Origin: Brassica napus
Taxonomy: Eukaryota > Streptophyta > Magnoliopsida > Brassicales > Brassicaceae
Assembly: GCF_020379485.1 (NCBI RefSeq)
Contig: NC_063439.1
Location: forward strand, 14,081,683 to 14,145,682
Reading direction: 5' to 3'
DNA length: 64,000 nt
The notes under the pieces are model-generated. The model saw nothing but the letters and a program-made list of their open reading frames with translations. It did no database searches and was not told the DNA's origin. Both the position numbers and the translations under genes were made by a program. Of this stretch, positions 1 to 11,090 are shown piece after piece. Position 1 is the first letter of the stretch, and each line of letters opens with the position of its first letter.

Positions 1-1319
1 ACTCCGCTTGGAGTTGGGAATTTGAGACCCAGGTGGTAGGTCGACGGAACTGCCTGCATGGCGTTGAGCCATGGGGTTCCCATGATCACGTTGTAGATAG
101 CGGGATGATCGACTACCGCGAACTCGACGATTTTCGTGATCTCCTTGGCCATGACTGGCAACTGGATCGATCCAAGAGTCATCGATACTTCGCCTGAAAA
201 ACCCGTGAGTGGTTTTGGCGTCGGAATTACTTCTCCGAGTTCGATGCTCATCCGCTTGAGAGTGTCGCGGAAGATTACGTTGACCGTGCTTCCCGTGTCG
301 ACGAGTACCCTTCCGACTTCTAAGTCTCGTATGACGAGATCTATGACGAGCAGGTCGCAGTGAGGTTGATCGATGCCGCCGGCTTCTTCCTTTGTGAAGG
401 TGATCGAGCAATTTTGGCCATCTCGGGGAGGAGACCATGTAGGCCAATTTGCACTCGACTCTGCCTTCCGTTGGTAAGCCTTGATGGCTGACACAGTATC
501 GCCGCAGTATTGTGATCCTCCGATGATCATATTGACTCTGCGACGATTGTTATCGTTCCCCTTGTCGTCCGGCCTCCTACCGCGTTTATCCCCAGGCTGG
601 TTTCGTTGAGGGGATTTTTCAGCGGACGGATTTCTGTCCGTCTTTGGAGGGCGATCAGAATCGAGGATGAGATCCTTGACGCTAGTTACTTCCGAGAGCT
701 CTCCAGCGAGTAGCTTCGCGGCCAGTCTTGCTCCCAAGACTTTGCAGTTGATTGTGGAATGTCCTCGGGATTGGTGGAACTCGCAGAAGGTGTTTTCGTC
801 ATACACTTGATTGCGAGTCCATGTGTTGCCCGTGGTCCGACCCTGATCCGAATTGATCGCATAGTTATGCGCCCCCTGGAGATCTTCCCCCTCGTGATGG
901 ACGTACTTGTCGTTACGAGAGTTCTTCTTTTTCCCTTTCGGATCCACGTCTTTCGAGGATGGTCTTACCGCCTTATGTTTTTGCGATAAGACTTTAGTTT
1001 CTTCCTCGACTATGATGTAGTCCGTCGCTTTGTGGAGGGCATCCTGGATCGTTCGCGGTTTGTCGAGAGTTATCCACTTTCTGAATTTCGACTTGTACCA
1101 GAGCGTCTTTCTCAGCGCGTCGATGGCCACCTTGTCGCTTATCCCGCTGACCCTGAACATTATCAGCTTGAACCGACTGATAAACTCGCGGAGGGGTTCG
1201 TCTTCCCTCTGGGAGAGACTTCAGAGATTAACATCGGAAGTCTCTCTGTCTATGAATACAGAGTACTGTTTGAGAAATTCCGATGCGAGCTGTCGGAAAC
1301 TCCCGATGGTGTTGCGTCG
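1..1319 (-). pseudogene. gag-pro: Tat-lineage gag-protease fragment (L-left), truncated at both ends
   Basis: Read on the minus strand this is the gag-protease polyprotein from mid-gag (the stretch after W-F-A-R) through the variant zinc knuckle into the aspartic protease. It leaves the window shortly after the conserved M-G-T-P-W-L-N motif. The protease active-site triad reads D-T-G, and the codons at the gag/protease boundary that are stops in L-right and F are sense here. No stop was noticed in the visible frame. The 5' end is cut at about 1319, where it abuts the inverted copy L-right. It is a fragment of a gag-protease-only Tat element; the rest lies outside the window. Confidence 0.8.
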
Positions 1320-2654
1320 AAGGAGCAGCGCTCGAATGGTTCGCACCATATTGAGTTTCCGATAGCTCGCATCGGAATTTCTCAAACAGTACTCTGTATT
1401 CATAGACAGAGAGACTTCCGATGTTGATCTCTGGAGTCTCTCCCAGAGGGAAGACGAACCCCTCCGCGAGTTTATCAGTCGGTTCGAGCTGATAATGTCC
1501 AGGGTCAGCAGGATAAGCGACAAGGTGGTCATCGACGCGCTGAGAAAGACGCTCTGGTACAAGTCGAAATTCATAAAGTGGATAACTCTCGACAAACCGC
1601 GAACGATCCAGGATGCCCTCCACAAAGCGACGGACTACATCATAGTCGAGGAAGAAACTAAAGTCTTATCGCAAAAACATAAGGCGGTAAGACCATCCTC
1701 GAAAGACGTGGATCTGAATGGGAAAAAGAAGAACTCTCGTAACGACAAGTACGTCCATCACGAGGGGGAAGATCTCCAGGGGGCGCATAACTATGCGATC
1801 AATTCGGATCAGGGTCGGACCACGGGAAACACATGGACTCGCAATCAAGGGTATGACGAAAAAACCTTCTGCGAGTTCCACCAATCCCGAGGACATTCCA
1901 CAATCAACTGCAAAGTCTTGGGAGCAAGACTGGCCGCGAAGCTACTCGCTGGAGAGCTCTCGGAAGTAACTAGCGTCAAGGATCTCATCCTCGATTCTGA
2001 TCGCCCTCCAAAGACGGACAGAAATCCATCCGCTGAAAAATCCCCTCAACGAAACCAGCCTGGGGATAAACGCGGTAGGAGGCCGGACGACAAGGGGAAC
2101 GATAACAATCGTCGCAGAGTCAATATGATCATCGGAGGATAAAAATACTGCAGCGATACTGTGTCAGCCATCAAGGCTTACCAACGGAAGGCAGAGTCGA
2201 GTGCAAATTGGCCTACATGGTCTCCTCCCCGAGATGGCCAAAATTGCTCGATCACCTTCACAAAGGAAGAAGCCGGCGGCATCGATCAACCTCACTGCGA
2301 CCTGCTCGTCATAGATCTCGTCATACGAGACTTAGAAGTCGGAAGGGTACTCGTCGACATGGGAAGCACGGTCAACGTAATCTTTTGCGACACTCTCAAG
2401 CGGATGAGCATCGAACTCGGAGAAGTAATTCCGACGCCAAAACCACTCACGGGTTTTTCAGGCGAAGTATCGATGACTCTTGGATCGATCCAGTTGCCAG
2501 TCATGGCCAAGGAGATCACGAAAATCGTCGAGTTCGCGGTAGTCGATCATCCCGCTATCTACAAGGTGATCATGGGAACCCCATGGCTCAACGCCATGCA
2601 GGCAGTTCCGTCGACCTACCACCTGGGTCTCAAATTCCCAACCCCAAGCGGAGT
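1..2654. repeat. Large inverted repeat of Tat gag-protease DNA (head to head)
   Basis: The minus-strand gag-protease stretch from base 1 to about 1310 is mirrored by the plus-strand stretch from about 1345 to 2654. Position pairs sum to 2655 at both ends (1 with 2654; 1295 with 1360), so the arms show no net length difference. Stretches I compared by eye differ by about one base in 60 to 120. The spacer is about 35 bp, and the right arm reads about 14 bp short of other copies there. The left arm runs off the window. Confidence 0.9.
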
Positions 2655-2958
2655 CGCGGCTATCTGGGGATGCCAAAAACAGTCGCGGCTATGCTTCCTC
2701 GCAGAGCACAAGTTAAGGCAAATCACGACTTCTGCAACTGCAAACGGCAAACGTACGAAGATAGATCGATCCTCGGCCAAAAATGCCCCAGGAAAAGATG
2801 AATTAAAATCGTCTACCAACGCAAACGTATCGGACGTCGAAGCTCGACACGAGTCCGAAGCCCACGCTACAACTCAACCAGAACATCCGGAAAATAGCGT
2901 TGATCCAGCCACGATCGACATGGTCAAGGCGGACATCGCGACATCTACCGCCGAGTAA
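1334..2958 (+). pseudogene. gag-pro: Tat-lineage gag-protease fragment (L-right), 5' truncated with a nonsense codon
   Basis: The plus-strand copy begins inside gag, just before the conserved L-A-S-E-F-L-K-Q-Y stretch, and its first bases carry a ~14-bp deletion relative to other copies. An open stretch 1495-2142 covers late gag, including the C-E-F-H-Q-S-R-G-H knuckle. It ends at TAA where other copies read TCA-CAA; both codons are changed here (to TAA-AAA). The same frame resumes and 2161-2958 encodes the protease domain, whose active site reads D-M-G instead of D-T-G. The C-terminal tail is rich in D, E and T and ends A-T-S-T-A-E before TAA. With truncation, stop and altered catalytic motif this copy should be dead. 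It lies upstream of its own post-coding block and the antisense pseudogene at 4120-5662. Confidence 0.85.
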
Positions 2959-4119
2959 GAACACTCGCGGCATGAAACAGAACTACGAGATGGCTTGATC
3001 CTCGAAAGGGGTACGTAGGCAGCTCGTCAAAAGACGAGTTCAGCTATCCCCCTCTCTAAAAGGGGGGGGGAGTGGGTGCGTATACTCGGATACTCCCACT
3101 TAGAAAAATCGCCATTATTGTAATCGAGTTTTTAGAAACTTCAAAAATTTTTACTACAACATACGTTGTCCTTTTTATCGAAAACGTTTACGCTTCAGTA
3201 AAACACAAAAGAAACTTTCAGGACACGCCTGGAAACATTAAGACTCTTGTCTGCGGCCTCATCCGGCCCAAAAATCGTAAAAATTATCATCTTTCAAACA
3301 TTCAAAGATACATGTACAATCCTCGAAATAACTGCGAGACGTCGCAAAAGTTAAAATTCGAGGATAATACTAACAAATTGTCCAAACGCGACCACCAAAA
3401 CCTTACACCCCATTCGTCGATTGGCCCCGACGAACACGCTAGCCGTCTTAAACAAACGCAATTCGATCACTCTTTTGATCTTCAAAAAGTCCAGCACAAG
3501 GACAAAAGCGCGCTACAACAAAAACCCGAAATTTTGGTTTAGCACTTCCAGTTGACTCTGAGAAGATGCTCGACTCGTACCATACAAGTCATATAAGCCG
3601 AGAACATATTGCGGACTTTAAATCGGTACGAGTCAGGAAGAAATCGCAACAGGAAAAACGATAGCCGGCTAGTCACCGCACAAACCTTAACCGAAAGTAA
3701 ACCTAGGTCTTTCCCTAAACCCAAGGCTCTGGTCTCAAACATCTCAAGGCATGATATCTAAAAGATACGAGATCCTAAACCATGTCTCTCCGTTCGTATC
3801 TCAATGTTCTCGAAAATCGTAAAGATAGGTAATTCTTACGAAAATCACGAACAAACCAACAGATTGAACGTCTCATCGGAATTAAATATGAGACGACAAC
3901 TCATATTTACTTCGAACCTACTCAAGAAAATTCGAAAAATGAAACATTCATCATATAAATAACCACGTAAAGCGGTAAGGGGATTCAAAGCCACCAACGG
4001 CCAGTCCCGATAAGCAATAAAAACGGCCAAAACAGGCCCGTACAAATCTCTCGGCCACACTCGGCCAAAAACATAAAACAGAAAGACTAGCATCTTTCTT
4101 TCGATAACTATTCCACCTC
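2959..4119. other. L post-coding region: conserved motifs and hairpins, no gene
   Basis: After the protease stop comes a Tat-conserved stretch with GGCTTGATCC and GGGTACGTAGGCAGC, then a hairpin at 3023-3038 (CTCGTC, loop AAAA, GACGAG). A purine tract at about 3059-3077 (A then ten G) leads into a second dyad at 3072-3099 (GTGGG, GTATA, loop, GATAC, CCCAC). Positions 3530-3770 are the ~250-bp block shared with all Tat copies here. On the minus strand 3539-3742 keeps a 67-codon open frame that is also open in A and C but frameshifted in B, E and F, so I do not call it a gene. Confidence 0.7.
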
Positions 4120-5662
4120 TCATAATCCAAAATCAAAATCCCCGGACAACGAAGCATCGAACGCATCCGCGGGACGATCCACTTCCTCGCCACCGTCAGG
4201 AAGCCCGGTCGAAACCTCCTCGGTATCAGGGGAAACCAGGATGGAATCCCAGAACCCTTGAATCTGCTCGTCGATCGAAGGGATGAGCGCCTCAGCGTGG
4301 GCACATTCATTCATTCCACTCTTCATCAAGCTCATTTCCTCCTCGAACACGTAGTCATTGGCTCGCGTCCTCCAAAGACTTCTGACCTAACCGCGGCACT
4401 CACGGAAATCACCCACCGAGGTAAAGGCATTCTTGAGGTTCCCATACTCAACCTGGAATTGAGAGGCACGAGTCTTCATCACCTCGATGATTTCCCTTTT
4501 GTCCTTCCTTTCCGCTTTGCGGATGGCTCGCGCATGATCACGAGTAAGCTGCGCCTCTCGCTCCAACATCTCGCCTTGCACGCGAGCGAGATCACGCTCC
4601 GCGTTCTTCGCCTTGAAGCGGTAGACCATGGCTTATCTATGGCCCGCCTCAATGGCCGAGCCCAGAAAGCTCAGGCCCTGCAAAATCGATTGACAGGTTA
4701 TAAAAAAAATATATATACATAGAACAATCACCAAGAAATTCTCAAAAACCCCATTGATGATGCGAGATCCTTCTGCGACGACTTTCGGCCTCGCCGATTC
4801 TTTCGTAGGAGGAGGAGCATAAAAACCCGGTGGCAGACCAGCAAAGAAATCATCGAAATCCGGAATAGCGACCTCGCTCGAACCACTCCTATCGCCGTAA
4901 GAAAGGTTCGGATCCCATCCTGGAAGCATAGAGTCATCCATCGAAAATTCTATGCCGCCAAGATCGACATCTTTTCCCTTCCAAGAGCTCGACTCCGGCA
5001 CAGCTACTGGAGCTACGACGGGATTCTGGTCATCAGGTTCGGAGTCGCTTCCCGTGTCCGCAGCCGAAGCAGGACCGGGTTGCACGAATCTCAGTGCTTT
5101 CCGAACCTTCTTCGGCGTAAAAGAAGTCCAGAAGAAGGGACCGTTCCTGAGAAGATCCCTCACCGCAATGATGTCCTCAGGGAACGGAGCAAGAGGGTTG
5201 ATGAAGGGACGATCATTCGGCAACCTCCGGAACAGTGGAATGCAACTCTCTTCGACGGATGCAGCGTCTATACGAACAAAGAAAAAGAACTTCTTCCACA
5301 AGTTGAAGTTCGAAATGAACTTCTTAACCACTGACATAAAGTTCCGAGGGACCAACCTATGCTTGTCCGTATCTTTGACGAGTTGAAACCTCAAAAGCGC
5401 TTCATAATGATCGACGGAAAGGGAAAGACCATGCTCGTAGCTCAGGATCAGGATCCCAATAAGATGCTGAATGGCAAGGGGAGTCAACTGGCTTATCGCA
5501 ACCTCGAAACGGTCCAACACTCGGACGAGGATTTCGGGTATTGGGAACCATAAGCGACAACGCACTACGAACGCCTCGTAGCAAGTGAAGTAACCCTCTG
5601 GGGGCTGTTAGCACATTCCCCGCGGCAGGGAACCCGGAACTCCACAGCATCCGGGATATGGT
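4120..5662 (-). pseudogene. Antisense ORF of Tat element L (gypsy-type transposon protein), broken
   Basis: Lies opposite to the element's gag and is homologous to 54182-55975. Exon 1 (about 5662 to 4750) contains the block P-P-E-G-Y to [12 protein letters not shown] typical of the plant 'putative gypsy-type transposon' family (Transposase_28-like, from memory of the family), then an acidic linker. A GT-AG interval at 4749-4678 (72 bp) matches the intron of the other copies, though its donor has lost the AG of GTTAG. Exon 2 (from 4677) encodes a charged coiled coil but carries a TAA soon after the G-H-R residues (GAA to TAA), and further frame breaks follow before the terminal D-F-D-F-G-L. 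The 5' end, with start codon and promoter, is missing: homology stops at about 5662 at a filler junction with Athila-like DNA. Confidence 0.8.
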
Positions 5663-5676
5663 GGAACTCGCAGAAG
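5663..5676 (+). other. Filler DNA at a rearrangement junction
   Basis: Between the truncated antisense ORF of L and the Athila-like fragment lie bases that match neither. Together with the preceding GGT they reproduce GGTGGAACTCGCAGAAG, which occurs in the Tat gag zinc-knuckle region (about 774-790). This looks like a short templated insertion from end-joining repair. Confidence 0.6.
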
Positions 5677-7167
5677 CTAGGATATTGCATAGTGTGCTTT
5701 TGTGATTAGGACTTTTTAAATGTGTTTGCAAAATTGTTGAGGAAAAGATTTCTATGGTTTAAAATCTTAAGTCCCTAATATTTTCAAACCTCTTTCAGAG
5801 ACACTGCCTGTACGTTTTGCTTAAGGACAAGCAAAAAGGTAAGTCTGGGAGAGTTGATATACCTTGGATTTGACCTGTTTTCATCCATGGTATATAAGTG
5901 TTTTACTATATATATATCTATGTTTTCTACTCTTCTAGGTATGTTTTCAGGTTCAGGTGCATTTCGGAGTAAAGCTATGACTTTGGAGCATTTTGGAGCT
6001 TAAAGGACATTTCACCCGAGCTGACCATGTAGAGGTCGACGAGAGGAAGAACAATCGATCGATGCGCATCCAGTGCTGCCGATCGACACCAGGAGATGCC
6101 TCGACAGATGAAGATCAATATCGATCGATGTACACAAGTACCATCGATCGATGTCGAGACATTGGACACGCGACATTTTGGATCCAGCGGACTTAAAACC
6201 CAAGGCCAAGCTAAATTACGAAAAATGCCCTGACGAGTTTTTAACCTAGTAGATTATATACTGCCAAGGTGTTTTGACGGCAAGAGAGCTTTTTGGTTAC
6301 AGTTTCACTTTGAGAGAGAAGAGAGAGTTTTGGAGAGAAGATCACTTGTGATTGGAACTCCTTGTTTTCTTTTATTTTCATCTATACTATGAATTTCCAT
6401 TTCTTCATTGTTATGAATTGCTTTGCTATGTCTGAGTAGTTCATTTATTAGATCCATGGTTCAGATAGGTTTGTGGGATTAGCCCCAAACTATAGATCTG
6501 CCTTGTTGTGATATTCATGATAGATTTGTATTCATTGCTTGTTTTAGCCTTGCTAACTAGAACTTGATCATAGGATTGCGTACTCAAGCACCCTTGTTAT
6601 CCCATCCTGACATCTATCTATCATATTAGGACTGCTAGAGAGGGCTAACCGCCAATTTAGTATTTTAATAGGGCATATCATACTCGCGCATAGGCCTGGC
6701 TAGAACCCGTCGATCGATATCCTCAACTGACTATCGGTCGACGTAGGCAAAGGTGTATCGGTCGACGTCCCAATAGGACCATCGATCGACACTCTTTCGT
6801 TGTCAACATACTAACCGTTGAGACACGAGATCTAGCCTGTTAACCAGTGAAACATGCGACAGCTGATCACTGAGTTAAGCGGTTGAGCTCTAACATATCA
6901 TGCATGCAACAAATAGGCATCTATAGGTATTATAACCTCCAACACTTGAATAGTGGCCCTGCATCTAATATCATTTCCAAGCAAGTTACATTTACTATTT
7001 ACTTCGCTTGTTACTATTGCTATTTCATTTAAACATTTACAACTCTTAGAATTAATAAACACTAGATTTAATTGTTCCCTAGCTCCTTATGGATTCGATC
7101 CCTAAGTACTACATCTGAACCTCTTTTGATGAGAATAACACTCCTTAGGGTAATTTGAGTGGTATCA
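5677..7167 (+). mobile_element. Athila-like Ty3/gypsy element: 3' internal end plus LTR
   Basis: Positions 5677-5854 resemble the end of an Athila-type internal region: a GCTTAAGGACAAGCAAAAAGG motif followed by the polypurine tract AAGTCTGGGAGAGT and then an LTR starting TGATATACC. Only the last ~180 bp of internal sequence remain. No primer site follows the LTR, so it is a 3' LTR on plus. The same 178 bp plus the start of the LTR occur inside the LTR of element C (21622-21858). The Athila assignment rests on the PPT/LTR motif style, not on coding sequence. Confidence 0.65.
5855..7167 (+). repeat. Athila-like 3' LTR (1313 bp)
   Basis: Begins TGATATACC and ends GGTATCA, a near-perfect terminal inverted repeat. 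The body contains many CGATCGATG and TCGGTCGACGT motifs (about 6055-6160 and 6710-6800). A TATATAAG lies near the start (5891) and another TTATATA at about 6254. No gene is seen. The following bases (7168 on) are Tat-element sequence rather than a primer site. Confidence 0.7.
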
Positions 7168-7519
7168 CGCGCGGTTTGATGATTTAGGAAAAGTTAGGCG
7201 TATCAGACGAAGTTTGTACTCTAAACTCCGCGGAAGAAAGTCATCGAGAAAGTATATGTTTAACAATATCATAAAAAAAATTCTAAGCCCATACTTCTAT
7301 AAGTAGTGAGCTCTTGTCATTCATTTTCTTCATACCTTCCCTTCTTCAAACCTTCAAACCTTCTCTAGCTCCCAAATTTTAGCCTTTAACATGTCTTCCT
7401 CACAAGGTGGCAAGAGAAGTTCTGACGTTGAGATGGGCGAGGCCACCTCTCCGGCTCCGATTCCGACTTCTTCCGTCGAAGCGCCGGCTTGCGTTGCTGA
7501 CCATCTCTCCTTCCGAGAG
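7168..7519 (+). pseudogene. Promoter and first codons of antisense ORF of Tat element M, cut by K
   Basis: This is homologous to 49600-49935 in element B. A TATA box (TATAAG, 7298-7303) lies 93 bp before the ATG at 7391. The reading frame M-S-S-S-Q, then an acidic S/P-rich stretch and A-P-A-C-V-A-D-H-L-S-F-R-E, runs 43 codons to 7519, where the chromovirus LTR begins. The promoter spacing and first residues match B and I, so the same kind of antisense gene is present. Element M would lie on the minus strand; only this part of it remains in the window. The rest should lie beyond the 3' end of K, which is missing. The protein's function is unknown. Confidence 0.75.
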
Positions 7520-8569
7520 TGATGTGCCCCAGTCCAGGGAACAGACCGATCTGAACGTTCCAGATGTCCCAGCTGAGGTTCATCCTACCGATCAGATCAG
7601 ACAGATCCACCGGGCCGTCTATCGGCTCGACCTGCGAACGTCCGGATTGGAGCTGCGTCCAGATCCTCGACCAGATGCTCGAACAGACCGAACTGAAGCC
7701 TGTCTCTCCCGGCCAACTCGACAAGCCAAGACTGATAGCCAATCCAGACTTGACTTGGATCATGCTAGACTTGAGAAGGATCATGCCAGATTGAGAAAGA
7801 TCATGCCAGACTTGACTTGGATCATGAGGTTTCACAAAATGATCGAGACTTTTCTCTTTTGTCTCGATTGGCTCGTACCGCATGTACTGATGACCGTGCT
7901 GATGATCTCTCTACCTTGTTCAATCCGGTCATGGACTTTTCCTTTGAAAATTTCTCTAAGGCAAGGATCCTTAAGCTATCAGAAGACTTGGGTTTTGTTG
8001 GAACGCAACTTGTCCGACCAGAATGCCCCGCGGCCTTAGCAGAACGTCCTGCGGCCCTTGCTGATCGTCCTGCCTATGTGACTGTCCTTACCGCCTTGGA
8101 CTTAGCCGGTTCAGATGCATCTTGATGGAAGCCGATCAGTCACATTAATTAATCTTCTCTTTATTTCCGTGTAATAACTAGCTCTAGATCTAGATCTACT
8201 TTTCATTTAATTCCTAGATCTACAAAACTCTATAAGTATGAAACTCTTTTCATTTTAATAATGAGAAATTGTTTTTGTCTAAAGTTTGAGTTAAACTCTT
8301 TGTTCTTTGTTTAAGAACTTGTCTTGTTTCTTGGTGAGTCATATCCAAGTAAACACTTCCTCAAATCGTTGGTCTTGTGAGTCATATCAAGCAACGACGA
8401 GAGATCGTTCACTTGGTGGTCTTGTGAGTCATATCAAGCACCATTTTGAGTCGGGAATATTGAAGGCCTTTCCGCAACCTTCGTGCGACCCTTCAATCCA
8501 TCCAGTTCTCCATCCGGAGTTCATATCCAAATCTGATCCATTCGAGTGAGCCGATCTTAGGGTCCTTCA
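7520..8569 (+). repeat. 5' LTR of chromovirus K (1050 bp)
   Basis: It starts TGATGTGCCCC, ends CCTTCA, and is followed by AG and the primer site. A TATA box TATAAGTATG lies at 8231. It contains internal short repeats: GATCATGCCAGA-type units at about 7750-7830, a CGTCCTGC.GCC duplication at about 8030-8075, and GGTCTTGTGAGTCATATCAA twice (about 8370 and 8420). Confidence 0.8.
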
Positions 8570-8571
8570 AG

Positions 8572-8584
8572 TGGTATCAGAGCC
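8572..8584 (+). other. Primer binding site of K (initiator tRNA-Met)
   Basis: TGGTATCAGAGCC, two bases after the LTR end, matches the plant initiator-Met tRNA 3' end complement used by many retrotransposons. Confidence 0.85.
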
Positions 8585-9055
8585 ACTTGTTTGGTATCTT
8601 CTAAATCATTCATCTTTCTCATCTTCCATTTCTTCATAAACACTCTTCATCTATCTATCTTGAATCCGGGCCCCTCATTACCATCCTCAATCTATGAAAA
8701 AAAAAGAAAGAAAAAGATCTATCAAAAAAAAAAAAAATTCGAAAAGTTTTTCATTTGGGGATTGGTGGTGGAAGAGAAAGTCTGCTGGCTGAGGAGAAAT
8801 CCAGCTTTTGAAGTGGTTAAAACGGATTCCCAAAACAGAAAATCTCTTATCTTTCTCTCTTTTTAAAATTCCCTTGTGTTTGCTTGGATTTTGTCCATTG
8901 AGTTTCTTTGATTTGTTCTTCTTAGAATTTTGAGTGAAAACTTGTTGTGTGACCATCCAAATTCTGAGAGAAACACGTGTGTGGGTGAGGATCAAACACT
9001 TGAGAGAGTGAGGAATTTTTATCTAACGTTTTGTGTTTAAGAAATTTCAGGAACC
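8585..9055 (+). other. Leader of chromovirus K, non-coding
   Basis: AT-rich leader with an A-rich run at about 8697-8740. No supportable ORF; small frames here lack homology. It ends at the gag ATG. Confidence 0.6.
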
Positions 9056-9739
9056 ATGAGTAGTGATGATGAACGGAACCGTCCCAGAAACTCAGTTGCT
9101 GGATTGTCTAACCTTCAAATGCGTGCCTTGAATGATTCTATGTCTAACATGTTGAACAAAGGTTTAGATCAGATCCACTAGAGGCTTGATGAGATTAAGG
9201 CCAGCCAAACTCCTTCTACAGCCGGAGTAAGAAGAGACCGTCTGCGTAGGAACACTCGGTCTGACGATGAGATCCGAGAGGAGGATGATCAAGAGGACGA
9301 GGCCAGATAAGCATACCATCCAAGAAGAGGTCCTAGAACCCGAGATCCAGGTGATGTCAATCCTTTTGCTAGAAATGAACGTACTAATGATAGCTTAAGT
9401 GATTTGAAACTAAAAATCCCACCTTTTGAGGGTAAAAATGATCCTGATGTCTTTCCTGAATGGGAAAGAAAAATTGAACATGTCTTTGATTGTCAAAACT
9501 TTTCTGAACTTAAGAAAGTTAGACTAGCTGTTACTGAATTCTCTGGCTATCCTATTAATGGGTATGATCAATTTGTGACCCACAGGAGGAGAACAGGTGA
9601 AAGACCGATTGAGACATGGGATGAGTTTTCCATGCTGATGAGGAGACGATTTGTTCCTGCTCATTATCGCAGAGACCTCCACCAGAAATTCAGACGCTTG
9701 CTTCAAGGCACTAAGTCCGTGGAAGACTACCACAAGGAG
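9056..9739 (+). pseudogene. gag: K gag, N-terminal part (two nonsense codons, split by J)
   Basis: The start ATG at 9056 opens M-S-S-D-D-E-R. In the same frame there is TAG at 9179-9181 and TAA at 9308-9310, and from 9404 the frame stays open. The segment has the usual chromovirus gag core: K-I-P-P-F-E-G-K-N-D-P-D with W-E, then T-W-D-E-F-S-M-L-M-R-R-R-F-V-P and the L-H-Q-K-F-R-R-L-L-Q-G-T-K-S-V-E-D-Y run. The reading frame is cut at 9739 by element J and resumes in frame at 14346 after the duplicated AGGAG. Gag would form the particle shell; this copy cannot make it because of the stops and the 4.6-kb insertion. Confidence 0.9.
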
Positions 9740-11090
9740 TGTGGGAACCAAAATTTGCACTGTCGATTTCCGTTTAAATAAGGAAGCTAGGAAGACCCTA
9801 ATTTCCCAGAGGACCCGGATATCTGCTAATACCACACGTCAAGCAATCAGAACACGAGAATAACAACGATAAAAATAAGAAATCGAAAAATGAGCAAAGT
9901 AGATCTTATTCCGAATTTGCGTATGAGCGTTTACAACAAGGTATAAGCCTGGGCTCGAGAGCTTTCGGCGAGATTCCTATTCTAGCAACCCTAAGACGGC
10001 TAAACCTAATTGAGTCGCAGCTCGAAATAACAATAACGGAAAATTGCCAAAAATGCTCTAAGTGCTAAGTTTGCTCTGAAAAAGACTCTCCCACGCTCCT
10101 CGCCTAGGACTCCTTATATACTAGCTCCAAGGTCAGTTTACGCTTTTACTCTTCTGTCCTTAAGCCATCATAGCATAAAAATGGAGATATTCCATTTTTC
10201 CCAATCTTCGCAATTATCTTCAAAACTTCCGTATTTTTCCGCGGAAACTTGACATTTATCTTTCCTTGTGGACCAAGCGTAAACCGTGCTGTGGTTTACG
10301 GGATTTTGGTTAAGAAATCGTAGGATGGGCCTCGACTCGTGTTTTAGGTCCCTTTGAACCGTCTTCCGACTCGAAGCGTTTACTACGATTTCTTTCGATA
10401 AGGAACGAACTTTACGCGGTATTATTCCGCAAAGTTTGATCGATGATTTAGAATAGCGGAAATCATAGACTGAGCTCGCTACGGTTTTCGGGAGACAGCA
10501 TTGAAGGTTTGACGAGAATGCATGGACTGGTGTCGTCTCGACGTTTCGGAAGAGCTCGGTCGCTACGCAGCGACCGAACTTTGGCTCGAGCCCGGTCGCT
10601 ACGTAGCGACCGAGCGGACGAACGCTCGGTCGCTACGTAGCAACCGAGCTTGGCCGTGCTCGGTCGCTACGTAGCGACCGAGCTTTGGCTCGAGCTCGGT
10701 CGCTACGTAGCGACGAAGCGGGACGGACGCAGCGACCGAGCTTTGGCTCGAGCTCGGTCGCAACGTAGCGACCGAGATTTGGCTCGAGCTCGGTCGCTAC
10801 GTAGCGACCGAGCAGAACGGACGCTCGGTCGCTACGTAGCGACCGAGCCGAACTGATGCTCGGTCGCTGCGTAGCGACCGAGCTTTGGCTCGAGCTCGGT
10901 CGCTACGTAGCGACCGAGCAGAACGGACGCTCGGTTGCTATGTAGCGACCAAGCTTTGGCTCGAGCTTGGTCGCTACATAGCGACCGAGCGGAACGGACG
11001 CTTGGTCGTTACGTAGCGACCGGATAGCGTGCGTGTGCGGTACTTTCGCAATGATCGAGCTTGAGTTGTCCATTTTGAGCTTTCAAGGAC
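9740..11090 (-). repeat. 3' LTR of J, U3 end deleted
   Basis: Starts (plus sense) TGTGGGAACC, has CTTATATA at 10113-10120 (TATA on minus) and a palindrome array at about 10555-11020. It breaks off at TTTCAAGGAC, 11090, where the partner LTR continues toward CCCCAACA. It then joins directly to protease sequence. Confidence 0.85.

Noticed and set aside
5993..6209. Small frames with I-D-R-C / S-M-Y-T-S repeats in the Athila-like LTR
   Set aside because: Products of the CGATCGATG repeats within an LTR.
7407..8125. Long frames across the K LTR start
   Set aside because: They span the junction of M and the K LTR and contain the LTR's short repeats; no homology.
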